34,458 bases of DNA, taken from contig QHUB01000042.1 of NCBI GenBank assembly GCA_003221035.1, positions 1 through 34,458 on the forward strand. Reading direction: 5' to 3'. The notes below the pieces were generated by a model. It saw only the letters and a program-made list of their open reading frames with translations. It was not told the origin of the DNA and did no database searches. Position 1 is the first letter of the stretch. Each line of letters starts with the position of its first letter. The position numbers and the translations under genes were made by a program. Source of the DNA: Gemmatimonadota bacterium. Its GTDB lineage: Bacteria; Gemmatimonadota; Gemmatimonadetes; Gemmatimonadales; GWC2-71-9. Shown here one piece after another: positions 16,174 to 24,305 of this stretch.

Positions 16174-17486
16174 CGTGTCCTCCGGGGATGGACGAAAAAC
16201 CCAAGCGTAGCCACGGCAACCACGCCAAGCGTCAGCAGCCACGCCTGGGCGGTCGCCCGCATCAGCAAGCCGACAATCAGGGCCGCCGCAAGCCAGGGCA
16301 CGACGGTGCCGCCGGGCATCCGGAATGGCATGCTTCCATCGGCGGCGACGTTATCGCGGCGCAGGCGCCACGTACCGAGGCAACAGGCGAGATACACGAG
16401 CAGAATCGAGACGTCCGCAATGAGCGCAAGCTTTACGTACGTGCCCGTCAGTGCGATGACAAACACGATCACACCCTGGATGGCGATCGCGACGTGCGGG
16501 GTGCGGTGCACGGGATGGACGCGCGCCAGCGGCCGCGGCAGGTACCCGTCGGATGCCAGCGCAAACAGCGTGCGGGGCGTGGACAACATCATGCCGGTCA
16601 TGAAGCCAAAGGTCGACACGATCATGCCGACGAGAATCAGGCGCGCGCCCGCCGGCCCCGCGAACTGCGCGGCCGCGAGCGCCAGCGGGGCCTTCGCGGC
16701 TTCCGGCGTGGCAAGTGTCGCGCCGAGGACGCCTTGCGCCACCAGTTGCACGGATACGTAGAGCAGGCCGATCGCGAGGAGTGCGACCGCAATGGCGCGC
16801 GGGACCACGTGCGCCGGCTCGATCACTTCGCCGCTCACTTGGAGCGCCGACTCCATCCCAAAGAAGGCGAACATCAGCAGCAAGCCGGCCTCGCCGATCT
16901 TCCCAATTGGGGGAAGTGTGGTGATAGCCAGATTCGCGCCGTGCACGTGGGACAGGCCGAGCACCACGAACGCGAGCAACGGGAGGAGTTTCGCGATCGT
17001 CGCAATTCCGCTCAGGCGCGAGCCCCAGTCGGCCCCGCGCGCATTCACGGTCGCGAGTCCGGCGAACAGGGCAACGAGCACCAGAGCGCGGGGCACCGTT
17101 CCGCTCAATGCCGGAACTAACGTGGCCAGTGCGTCGACCAGCACCGTGGCGACGGCACCCATGGCCAGTGTGACGCCGAGCCAGAGCAACACGCCGCAGA
17201 GATAGCCGACGTAGGGGCCGAGGGCGACTTGCACGAAGGCATAGGGACCGCCGCTCTGTGCGACGCGACTCCCCGCTTCCGCGATGCACAACGCGATCAA
17301 GGCCGTGGCGACGATGCAGATTCCGTAGGCGAGCGGCGCGGCGGCGCCGAGCGACGCGGCCATGTGCGCCGGCAGCACGAAGATCGCGGCGCCGATGGTG
17401 ATGTTGAAGATGGCAGCAGCGAGCCCGCCCATCCCGATCACGCGGCGAAGTGCGGGCTCAGTGGTCGACGGGATGGGCGAAGCCAT
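16170..17486 (-). CDS. APC-superfamily amino acid permease
   Basis: A 438-residue membrane protein with about 12 hydrophobic segments. The first helix holds NITIGAAIFVLPA, the unwound glycine-rich substrate region typical of APC transporters, followed by EAGSRVAQSGGPYAFVQ, which is the conserved loop after helix 2. FAFFGMESALQVSGEVIEP matches the helix 6 region. These proteins import amino acids or polyamines by proton symport or exchange. The substrate is not deducible. It is the first gene of a pair with the Tat DsrE-like protein (4-nt ATGA overlap), an unusual partner. The repeat-protein gene lies 17 nt upstream on the same strand. Confidence 0.92.
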   Translation of the reverse strand: MASPIPSTTEPALRRVIGMGGLAAAIFNITIGAAIFVLPAHMAASLGAAAPLAYGICIVATALIALCIAEAGSRVAQSGGPYAFVQVALGPYVGYLCGVLLWLGVTLAMGAVATVLVDALATLVPALSGTVPRALVLVALFAGLATVNARGADWGSRLSGIATIAKLLPLLAFVVLGLSHVHGANLAITTLPPIGKIGEAGLLLMFAFFGMESALQVSGEVIEPAHVVPRAIAVALLAIGLLYVSVQLVAQGVLGATLATPEAAKAPLALAAAQFAGPAGARLILVGMIVSTFGFMTGMMLSTPRTLFALASDGYLPRPLARVHPVHRTPHVAIAIQGVIVFVIALTGTYVKLALIADVSILLVYLACCLGTWRLRRDNVAADGSMPFRMPGGTVVPWLAAALIVGLLMRATAQAWLLTLGVVAVATLGFFVHPRRTR

Positions 17487-17503
17487 CCCTCAAGCTACGG
17501 GTT

Positions 17504-18532
17504 TTACTCGAGGCCGCGATCGCGCAACCGGATCACTTCCTCGATCGCGGGCGTGCCGTATCCGCGGGCCTTCACGCGCTCGACAAATCCTCTCGTTACC
17601 CCGTGGTCCCGGGCGCGACGCAGCTCATACAGCGAGAGCTTGTCGTACCCGACCGCCTTCAGCGATCGGATGTAGCTCGGATCAACGCCGTGGTCGCGGG
17701 ACTCTACGAGCTCCTCCGGGTTCGTGGGCGCGTACCCCGCTTCCTTCATGTCCGCGATGTAGTCGCCGTCAACGCCGTGATCGCGCAGGCGGACCAGGTT
17801 CTCGGTGTCGAGACGCTTGTAGCCCGCGCTGTCGAGGGAGGCAATGAACTCCGGATCGACCCCGTGATCGCGCATCCGCACGAGCTCTTCCGCGCTCAGG
17901 TTCTTGTAGCCCGCGCCGTTGAGCGATTCGATGAAGTCCCGATCGACACCATGATCACGCATCCGAACCAGGCGCTCCGTATCCTGCAGTTTGTAGCCCC
18001 GACTCCCGATATCCTGGACGTATTCGAGGTCTACGCCGTGCGTCGCCATCCGCGCCAAGCCCCCGGCGGTCGGGCGGTTGTAGCCCTGCCGCTGCAGCTC
18101 GTCCACGAGCTCGAGTCCTACGCCCGCCATGGTCATCTGGAACTGCTCCCAATCCGTCGGCGCGTTGATGCCGCGCTTCTCGAGCTCCGCCACGAATTGG
18201 GGGTTGGGCTCATAGGTGAAATGTCCCGAGCCCCTGCCGCCTTCGAACCACCCCTGGCACGTGAGGGTGCCCGCGGATCTCACGATCTTGAAATGGACGT
18301 TGGTGCCCGCGCCGTCCATGTCCGCGCGGGACAGGCCAACCAGCTCACTGAACGCGATGTCGCGGCCCCAGTTGCTCGAATACCGCCCGTCGCCGTACCG
18401 GACGGTGAGCTCGACCTTGCCCGCATGATCAGAGGATTCGATCAGCCACTGCCCGTCGGAGGGGACGGGGTGCTGGGCCGAGAGCACCGGCGTTGCCAGG
18501 CACCCGGCGAGGAGGAGGACGGCGAGGCGCAT
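17504..18532 (-). CDS. Exported 29-residue tandem repeat protein
   Basis: A 342-residue protein. The ATG at 18532 is preferred over the one 12 nt upstream because GGGAG lies between them, 5 nt before it. A signal peptide (LAVLLLAGCLATPVLSAQ) is followed by a small beta-domain (about 30-105: KVELTVRYGDGRYSSNWG, VHFKIVRSAGTL). The rest is a tandem repeat of exactly 29 residues with no indel: seven full copies plus a partial eighth, consensus LVRxRDHGVDxxFIxSLxxAGY. Each copy probably forms a helical hairpin. In related phyla, such repeats occur beside BlaR1/M56-type sensor proteases, from general knowledge; none is present here. A protein-interaction role is likely. Confidence 0.88.
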   Translation of the reverse strand: MRLAVLLLAGCLATPVLSAQHPVPSDGQWLIESSDHAGKVELTVRYGDGRYSSNWGRDIAFSELVGLSRADMDGAGTNVHFKIVRSAGTLTCQGWFEGGRGSGHFTYEPNPQFVAELEKRGINAPTDWEQFQMTMAGVGLELVDELQRQGYNRPTAGGLARMATHGVDLEYVQDIGSRGYKLQDTERLVRMRDHGVDRDFIESLNGAGYKNLSAEELVRMRDHGVDPEFIASLDSAGYKRLDTENLVRLRDHGVDGDYIADMKEAGYAPTNPEELVESRDHGVDPSYIRSLKAVGYDKLSLYELRRARDHGVTRGFVERVKARGYGTPAIEEVIRLRDRGLE

Positions 18533-18596
18533 AGGGACTCCCATGGGATGGATTCAGCGGGTTGGATGGGGGAGATGGCCGGAAGGTTGTAACCGC

Positions 18597-18642
18597 GCGC
18601 TGAAGCGCCGGCTCGGTAACTGCACGCGTCCTGAAGGACGTG
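18597..18642. repeat. Pair of short hairpins with identical TGAA loops (REP-like)
   Basis: In the 146-bp gap between divergent genes (18533-18678), hairpin A is GCGC-TGAA-GCGC (18597-18608) and hairpin B has a 7-bp stem with one G-T pair around TGAA (18625-18642, core CGTCCTGAAGGACG). Two neighbouring hairpins with the same loop resemble REP/BIME-type elements, but a single locus cannot prove this. Confidence 0.4.
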
Positions 18643-18678
18643 GCGTAGATTAGTCGCGGCTCAAGAAACGAGGCCTAA

Positions 18679-19539
18679 ATGCGTGCATCCGCCTGGTTTG
18701 TCCTGTCAGCGCTCGTCGTCGCGCCGAGCACTGCCCTGCCCCAGCAGCCTCTGACCGCGCGAGACGTCGTCGCGCGAATCAGGCAGAACATCGGCGTCCC
18801 GTGGACCGAGCCGACGGTGGACACGTTCAAGGATGGCGACTCCACGGCGCGGGTGACCGGGATTGCGGTCACGATGATGGCGACCTTCGACGTGCTCAAG
18901 CGGGCCGCGGCGCGCGGCGCGAACCTGGTGATCACGCACGAGCCCACCTTTTTCGATCATCTCGACAAGCTCGACGTGCTCGAGGCGGAGCACGATTCCG
19001 TGACTGCCGCGAAGCGCGCGTTTATCCGAGAGCATCGGATGGTGGTGGTGCGGATGCACGATCACTGGCATAGACGCCACCCCGAGCCGATGGCAACCGA
19101 CCTGGCCCACGCACTCGGCTGGGACAGCTATCGCGGCGCGAACGAGTTTTTGTACTGCGTGCCGGAGACCACACTGGCGGCGCTCGCCGCCGCCATTCGC
19201 CGGCGCCTGCCTGCTCCCACGATCCGCGTCGTCGGAGATTCGAGCCTGCGCGTCAGCAAGATCGTGCTGGTGCCCGGCGCCGCCGGGTTCGACCGGCATC
19301 GCCAGGCGTTGCGTCAGGACGTCGATGTGCTGGTGATCGGCGAAGCGCGTGAGTGGGAGACGGTGGAGTATGTCGCGGACGCCATTACCGCCGGACAGAA
19401 GAAGGCCTTGATCATCCTCGGGCACATTCCGTCCGAGCAGGATGGCATGGCGGATTTTGCGCGCTGGCTCGGCACCTTCGTCCAGGAAGTGCCGATCACA
19501 TTCGTGCCGGCTACGGACCCGTTCTGGGCACCGAGATAG
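18679..19539 (+). CDS. Exported Nif3-like dinuclear metal-centre protein
   Basis: A 286-residue Nif3/YbgI-family protein with an N-terminal signal peptide (WFVLSALVVAPSTALPQ). Family motifs: GANLVITHEPTFF (H87, E88 in place of the usual HH pair), VVVRMHDHWHRRH (H127/D128), and near the end LGHIPSEQDGM with H249 and E253 at the family's four-residue spacing. These form the two-metal site. A GTP cyclohydrolase-like role has been proposed for the family, but the function is unsettled. Nif3 proteins are normally cytosolic, so the export signal is odd. The replaced second histidine may change metal binding. Its 3' end overlaps the convergent membrane-protein gene by 29 bp. Confidence 0.87.
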   Translation: MRASAWFVLSALVVAPSTALPQQPLTARDVVARIRQNIGVPWTEPTVDTFKDGDSTARVTGIAVTMMATFDVLKRAAARGANLVITHEPTFFDHLDKLDVLEAEHDSVTAAKRAFIREHRMVVVRMHDHWHRRHPEPMATDLAHALGWDSYRGANEFLYCVPETTLAALAAAIRRRLPAPTIRVVGDSSLRVSKIVLVPGAAGFDRHRQALRQDVDVLVIGEAREWETVEYVADAITAGQKKALIILGHIPSEQDGMADFARWLGTFVQEVPITFVPATDPFWAPR

Positions 19540-19906
19540 CCTTTTGTGAGAAGAAGTACTGATCGACCAACAGGAACGCGGCGACGAGTTCGACGAGAAT
19601 GATCAGCGTCATGAAGAGCGCGGCGCCCGTGCGGTGCAGGCCCCAGGCGGCGGCCGTAAAGAGTGCAAGCCTGTGAACGCGAACGGCGATCGGAACCAGG
19701 AGCGCCCACCGCGCCCAGCTCTGTCCCCAATACAGCGCGGCACACAGCACGAGCACCGCCACGAACGGCAGTAGCCGCACCAGCATGGCGATTGGACCCA
19801 CGACAAACAGGAAGGTGAAAAAGAGGGCCGCCTCCGCAATCAGGAGCAGGCCGATTGCGGCAGACGCATCGGTCCGCGACATCGGAACCGCGGTGGTCGT
19901 AATCAT
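19511..19906 (-). CDS. Small four-helix membrane protein, unknown function
   Basis: A 131-residue protein with about four hydrophobic segments (AAIGLLLIAEAALFFTFLFV, MLVRLLPFVAVLVLCAALY, WALLVPIAVRVHRLALFTA, AALFMTLIILVELVAAFLLV). The ATG at 19906 has AGGAG 5 nt upstream, which supports it as a real gene. I recognise no family. The last 29 bp overlap the end of the Nif3-like gene on the opposite strand. It lies 115 bp downstream of the DMT transporter on the same strand; that spacer contains only a 10-bp palindrome (CTGCTAGCAG, 19935-19944). Confidence 0.72.
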   Translation of the reverse strand: MITTTAVPMSRTDASAAIGLLLIAEAALFFTFLFVVGPIAMLVRLLPFVAVLVLCAALYWGQSWARWALLVPIAVRVHRLALFTAAAWGLHRTGAALFMTLIILVELVAAFLLVDQYFFSQKAISVPRTGP

Positions 19907-20021
19907 CGCAACTCCTACCAGGGCGCGCGTGAGACTGCTAGCAGGACGGGCTCTACAGTAATGATTTGGTCTGGCCGGGAAGTGACGAGGCTCACACGGG
20001 GCGAGCGATACTCAGCTTCGC

Positions 20022-20864
20022 TCAGGATACGATCAACAACACCGCGACGATCGCGGTCACCACTCCTGCCGTCTGCCACGCGCTCAGCCGCTCACCCAAG
20101 ACACCACGCGCCAGCAGCACCGTGCTCGCGGGATACAGAGAGCACAGCGTCACGACGGCGCTGAACGGCCCGATTTGCACCGCGAACAGATAGAGACCGT
20201 TGGCGATCATGTCGAGCGTGCCGCCACCCACGGCGAGCACCACGATCTGCTGCGGCAACCGGAGCGAACGGCGTCCCACAGCGGCGAGAATCGCGAAAAA
20301 GGCCACGGATGCGATGCGGTCGGTCAGCAACGGCCACAGACCCGCTTCGCGACGCGCCTGGGCAAGGGCGATCAGAAAGAGTCCGACGCCGATGCCGGCG
20401 AGCAGCGCCGGGCCGACACCTGAAGCTCGGGCGGCGGACGGTGTGACGGACGCCTGGGCAGGCTGCAAACCGACCAACACGATCGACAGGATCCCCAACA
20501 GAATGCCGATGACCGGAACCCAGCCGGGACGCTCGCCGAGGCCGATCGAGGTCACCACCGGCAGCGCGACGGCGATGACGGCAGTGGTCGGCGCCACGAT
20601 CGACATCGTGCCCCTGGCGAGCGCGCGATACAGCAGCGCGACACCGGCGCCGCCGGTGAGTCCTGCGACCGCGCCCCACCAGAGGTCGGCCGCGTGCGGC
20701 GATGCGGCGGGAAAGAGCGGCAGCGCGAGCGCGACGAGCACGAGGCCGCACGCTTGCGACAACAGGACGACCGGAATCGCCGCCGCACGGCGCGTGGCGA
20801 GCCCGCCGGTGAAGTCGGCGGCACCGTAAAAGCCGGCGGCGAGAAGAGAAAGCAGGTAGGCCAT
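20022..20864 (-). CDS. DMT/EamA-family transporter
   Basis: A 280-residue membrane protein with ten hydrophobic segments in two repeated halves, the EamA layout of the drug/metabolite transporter superfamily. The motif AAGFYGAADFTGGLATRR opens the first half, and ALLYRALARGTMSIVAPTTAV and LCSLYPASTVLLARGVLGERLS close the halves in the usual way. The start chosen is 5 nt after the upstream stop; an alternative ATG at 20885 overlaps that gene by 16 nt. Substrates of the family include amino acids, sugars and drugs. It is third in an operon with a TIM-barrel isomerase and an oxidoreductase, so it may export or import a sugar-derived metabolite. Confidence 0.9.
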   Translation of the reverse strand: MAYLLSLLAAGFYGAADFTGGLATRRAAAIPVVLLSQACGLVLVALALPLFPAASPHAADLWWGAVAGLTGGAGVALLYRALARGTMSIVAPTTAVIAVALPVVTSIGLGERPGWVPVIGILLGILSIVLVGLQPAQASVTPSAARASGVGPALLAGIGVGLFLIALAQARREAGLWPLLTDRIASVAFFAILAAVGRRSLRLPQQIVVLAVGGGTLDMIANGLYLFAVQIGPFSAVVTLCSLYPASTVLLARGVLGERLSAWQTAGVVTAIVAVLLIVS

Positions 20865-20869
20865 GGAGG

Positions 20870-22039
20870 CTAAAGGCCTACCCATCCCCCATTCTTCGCG
20901 CTCGACTCCACGGCCGCATGGATGAATTGGACGCCGGCCGCACCGTCTTCGACCGTCGGCACGAGCAGCGCAGCCGAGTCAGGCTTGCGCTTCGCGCGCC
21001 GCGCCCGGATCTGCTCGGCCAGGTCGCGATACAGATTCGCGAACGCCTCGAGATAGCCCTCGGGGTGTCCCGACGGAATGCGAGTCGCGCGCGGCGCGTC
21101 GGAACCCAAATGTGGACCGCCGCGCGACAGCACGTGCGGCGGTTGGCCGGTGCGCGTAAAGCGCAGCTGGTTGGGATGCTCCTGCTGCCACTCGAGCCCG
21201 CCCTTGTCGCCGTACACGCGCAGCTTGAGCGCGTTCTCGTTCCCGGGCGCGACCTGGCTGCTCCACAGCATGCCGCGCCCGCCGTTCTCGAAGCGCAACA
21301 ACATGTGGACGTTGTCATCGAGTCTTCGGCCCGGCACGAAGCGGCTGAGGTCCGCGGCGAGCTCGCGTGTGGCGAGACCTGAGACGAAGCCCGCGAGATT
21401 GTACGCGTGCGTGCCGATGTCGCCGAGGCTCCCGCCGGCGCCCGCGCGCTCGGGATCGACGCGCCACGTGGCCTGCTTCTGTCCGGTGTCTTCGACTTTG
21501 GTCGTGAGCCAATCCTGCACGTACTCGACATTGACCACCCGGATCGTTCCGAGCTCGCCGGCCGATACCATCTCGCGCGCCTGACGCACCATCGGGTAGC
21601 CCGTGTAGTTGTGCGTGACCCCGAACACGAGACCGGTCCGCCGCACTGTCTGCACGAGGTCGAGCGCGTCGGCGATCGTGGTGGTCATCGGCTTGTCGCA
21701 GATCACGTCGATGCCGCGATCGAGAAACGCCCGCGCGATGGCGTGGTGGCTGTCGTTCGGCGTCACAATGCTCACGACCTCGATACCGTCCGGCCGCTTC
21801 GCCTCGGCCGCTGCCATGTCGGCAAAGCGGGTGTAGACGCGGTCCGGCGAGAGCGAGAGCTCGGCGCCAGACTGTTGGGCGCGTTGCGGGTCAGAGGAGA
21901 GCGCACCCGCCACCAGCTCGTACTGCCCGTCCATGCGTGCGCACAGGCGATGCACACCGCCGATGAACGCGCCGCGCCCGCCGCCAACCATCCCCAACCG
22001 AAGCGGCCCGGCTCCCTGCTCCCGGCTCCCGGCTCCCAT
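20870..22039 (-). CDS. Gfo/Idh/MocA-family oxidoreductase (cytosolic)
   Basis: A 389-residue NAD(P)-dependent oxidoreductase without a signal peptide. The Rossmann strand and loop are LRLGMVGGGRGAF (residues 13-25) and the catalytic Lys is in CDKPM (114-118). The C-terminal domain has GSLGDIGTHAYNL, with the active-site Asp/His pattern D-x-G-x-H. Relatives oxidise or reduce inositols, sugars and keto-glycosides. The ATG overlaps the upstream TAA as TAATG. Residues 2-11 (GAGSREQGAG) are encoded by a heptanucleotide array and precede the fold proper; no other start fits upstream of the first beta-strand. It sits between a TIM-barrel isomerase and a DMT transporter. Confidence 0.92.
   Translation of the reverse strand: MGAGSREQGAGPLRLGMVGGGRGAFIGGVHRLCARMDGQYELVAGALSSDPQRAQQSGAELSLSPDRVYTRFADMAAAEAKRPDGIEVVSIVTPNDSHHAIARAFLDRGIDVICDKPMTTTIADALDLVQTVRRTGLVFGVTHNYTGYPMVRQAREMVSAGELGTIRVVNVEYVQDWLTTKVEDTGQKQATWRVDPERAGAGGSLGDIGTHAYNLAGFVSGLATRELAADLSRFVPGRRLDDNVHMLLRFENGGRGMLWSSQVAPGNENALKLRVYGDKGGLEWQQEHPNQLRFTRTGQPPHVLSRGGPHLGSDAPRATRIPSGHPEGYLEAFANLYRDLAEQIRARRAKRKPDSAALLVPTVEDGAAGVQFIHAAVESSAKNGGWVGL
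22010..22037 (-). repeat. Four tandem heptanucleotides right after a start codon
   Basis: On the minus strand, four consecutive 7-nt units follow the ATG at 22039 by one or two bases: GGGAGCC, GGGAGCC, GGGAGCA, GGGAGCC. They encode GAGSREQGAG of the Gfo/Idh/MocA protein. Seven is not a multiple of three, so gain or loss of one unit shifts the reading frame. Confidence 0.85.
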
Positions 22040-23094
22040 TAGGAGATTCCGAGCATGCGTCGATTGGCGGCCTGGTCCGCGCCGGCGCCGGCGAAATCAT
22101 CGAACGCCTTTTCGGTCGTGTGAATGATGTGGTCGGCGACGAACTGCGCGCCTTCGCGTGCGCCATCCTCGGGGCTTTTGATGCAGCACTCCCACTCGAG
22201 CACTGCCCAGCCGGGATAGTCGTACTGCGCGAGCTTCGAGAAGATGGCCTTGAAGTTCACCTGCCCATCACCCAAAGACCGGAACCGACCCGCCCGATTG
22301 ATCCACGACTGGAATCCACCATACACGCCCTGTCGCCCTGTCGGGTTGAACTCGGCGTCCTTGACGTGAAACATGCGGATGCGGTCGTGATAGAGGTCGA
22401 TGTACTCCAGATAGTCGAGCTGCTGCAGCACGAAGTGGCTGGGATCGTACAGCAGGTTGCAACGCTTGTGTCCGCCCAGGCGCTCGAGAAACATCTCGAA
22501 CGTCACGCCATCGTGCAGATCCTCGCCGGGATGAATTTCGAAGCAGGCGTTGACGCCCTGGTCATCGAAAAAATCCAGGATCGGACGCCAGCGCCGGGCC
22601 AGCTCGTCGAACGCCGTCTCGACGAGGCCCGCCGGCCGCTGCGGCCAGGGATACATATACGGCCACGCCAGCGCGCCCGAAAACGTGGCGTGCTCGGTCA
22701 CGCCGAGGCGGCGCGACGCTTTTGCGGCGTTCTTGACCTGCTCGACCGCCCAGGCCGTCCGCGCCGCCGGTTTGCCGCGGACTTCGGGCGCGGCGAAGGC
22801 GTCGAACGCGGTGTCGTAGGCAGGATGCACGGCCACGAGCTGGCCTTGCAGATGCGTCGATAGCTCGGTGACTTGCAGCCCGCGCTCGGCCAGGATGCCT
22901 TTGACCTCGTCACAGTAGGCCTGGCTCTCGGCCGCTTTCTGGAGGTCGAACAGGCGCGCGTCCCACGTTGGAATCTGCACGCCGTTGAATCCCAGTCCCG
23001 CGGCCCACTGCGCGATGCTCTTCAGATTGTTGAAGGGCGGCGTGTCGCCCGCAAACTGCGCCAGGAAAATGGCCGGACCCTTGATCGTCCTCAT
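22039..23094 (-). CDS. Sugar phosphate isomerase/epimerase-family TIM barrel
   Basis: A 351-residue xylose-isomerase-like TIM-barrel protein, no signal peptide. The metal ligands are readable: E186 in ACFEIHPGE, D217 in LLYDPSHF, H243 in MFHVKDAEF and E300 in AVLEWE. A long insertion between strands 3 and 5 (TFSGALAWPYMYPWPQRP) is typical of a subgroup found next to Gfo/Idh/MocA oxidoreductases. It begins with ATG at 23094 behind GGGGGAG. It is first in the three-gene operon 23094-20022. Likely role: isomerisation, epimerisation or lyase chemistry on a keto-sugar made or used by its neighbour. The substrate is unknown. Confidence 0.92.
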   Translation of the reverse strand: MRTIKGPAIFLAQFAGDTPPFNNLKSIAQWAAGLGFNGVQIPTWDARLFDLQKAAESQAYCDEVKGILAERGLQVTELSTHLQGQLVAVHPAYDTAFDAFAAPEVRGKPAARTAWAVEQVKNAAKASRRLGVTEHATFSGALAWPYMYPWPQRPAGLVETAFDELARRWRPILDFFDDQGVNACFEIHPGEDLHDGVTFEMFLERLGGHKRCNLLYDPSHFVLQQLDYLEYIDLYHDRIRMFHVKDAEFNPTGRQGVYGGFQSWINRAGRFRSLGDGQVNFKAIFSKLAQYDYPGWAVLEWECCIKSPEDGAREGAQFVADHIIHTTEKAFDDFAGAGADQAANRRMLGIS

Positions 23095-23201
23095 CGCGCG
23101 CTCCCCCGAGTGTGCGGAGGAAATAGACGCCGAAAGGGGGGGGTCCGCTATTAGCTCTGGACGCGCCGAGAGTTAGCCCGGAATCATGGGAATCGTTCGC
23201 G

Positions 23202-24305
23202 ATGCCGCACGGTATGACTTACACCAATCGCCCTGAGCTACGTATGCCGGCCTCGCCTGACGCAATAGATCCGATCCTTCTCGAGAATAAGCTGTGCAAT
23301 CTGTTGATCGCGCGCGTGCGCGACTACGCGATCTTCATGCTCAATCCCGAGGGCAAGATCATGACGTGGAACGACGGCGCGCGATTGATCAAGGGATACA
23401 CGCGCGACGAGATCGTCGGTCGATCGATGTCCATGTTCTACACACCTGAGGATCGGGAGCGCGGCCGTCCCGCGCAGCTCTTGCGCGACGCAGTCGAGCA
23501 CGGACGCGTGGAAGATGAGGGCTGGCGCGTCCGCAAAGACGGGACGCGCTTCTGGGCGGATGTCGTGATCACGGCGGTGCGCGATGATGAGGGCACTCTC
23601 ATCGGGTTCGCCAAAATTACGCGCGACTTGACCGAGCGACGGAAAGCCGAAGCGGCCATTGGCGAGCTGTCGGGCCGGCTGCTGCGGATCCAGGATGACG
23701 AGCGGCAGCAACTCGCGAGCCAGCTGCACGACCGCACGAGCAGCTACCTCACCGCGGTGCTCGGCAGCCTGTATCGGGTGAAGGCGCACCTCAAATCGGG
23801 TGACGTCGTCCTCTTGCGCGACGTGGAAGACAGCATCGCCAAGGTGGAATCATCATCCGACGTCATCCGCCGCGTCGCGCATATGTTGTACCCCTCGCGC
23901 CTCGAGCAGAACGGTCTGATCGAGACGCTGCGCTGGTACGTCGAAGCTGTTTCGGGCCAACGAGTGAGCGTCAGCCTGGAGTTGCCCACCAAGCCGGTCC
24001 TGGTGTCCAAAGAAGCGGAGATTGTGCTGTTTCGCCTCGTGCAGGAATGCCTGAACTACGTCGTGGGGCGGTCCGGCACCCGCCAAGTGGTGGTGCGGCT
24101 GAAAGCAACACCTGAGGCGGCCATGGAGATCATCATCCATGGGCCAGTCCCGCCCGGACTGTCGGACGCGCTCTCGTCCGGACCGCCGCTGACGGCGCTG
24201 GGACTCGCCGGCGTGCGTGAGCGGCTACGCCAACTCGGCGGCAAAGTGGACATCATGAGCGCGGAAACGCGTACGGTGGTGGAGGCGAGCCTCCCGCCTC
24301 AATGA
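23202..24305 (+). CDS. PAS-domain sensor histidine kinase with degenerate ATP site
   Basis: A 367-residue soluble protein. An N-terminal PAS domain (about 35-148: AIFMLNPEGKIMTWNDGARLIKGY, RVRKDGTRFWADVVITAV, GFAKITRDLTERR) is followed by a HisKA_3-type dimerisation region with phosphoacceptor H176 in DDERQQLASQLHD. LYPSRLEQNGLIE fits the NarL-partner kinase class. The ATPase domain is degenerate: the N-box reads QECLNYVVGRSG rather than QEALTNVVKHA-like, and the G1 box DxGxG is replaced by HGPVPPG; only the G2-like GLAGVRERLRQLGG is intact. It may be a weak kinase or a pseudokinase. No response regulator is nearby. Its stop overlaps the next ATG (ATGA). An in-frame ATG at 23214 is an alternative start. 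Confidence 0.85.
   Translation: MPHGMTYTNRPELRMPASPDAIDPILLENKLCNLLIARVRDYAIFMLNPEGKIMTWNDGARLIKGYTRDEIVGRSMSMFYTPEDRERGRPAQLLRDAVEHGRVEDEGWRVRKDGTRFWADVVITAVRDDEGTLIGFAKITRDLTERRKAEAAIGELSGRLLRIQDDERQQLASQLHDRTSSYLTAVLGSLYRVKAHLKSGDVVLLRDVEDSIAKVESSSDVIRRVAHMLYPSRLEQNGLIETLRWYVEAVSGQRVSVSLELPTKPVLVSKEAEIVLFRLVQECLNYVVGRSGTRQVVVRLKATPEAAMEIIIHGPVPPGLSDALSSGPPLTALGLAGVRERLRQLGGKVDIMSAETRTVVEASLPPQ

Noticed and set aside
15574-18592. Two long plus-strand open frames opposite the DsrE-like, APC and repeat-protein genes
   Set aside because: Both are antisense shadows of genes with clear families, signals and ATGA coupling.
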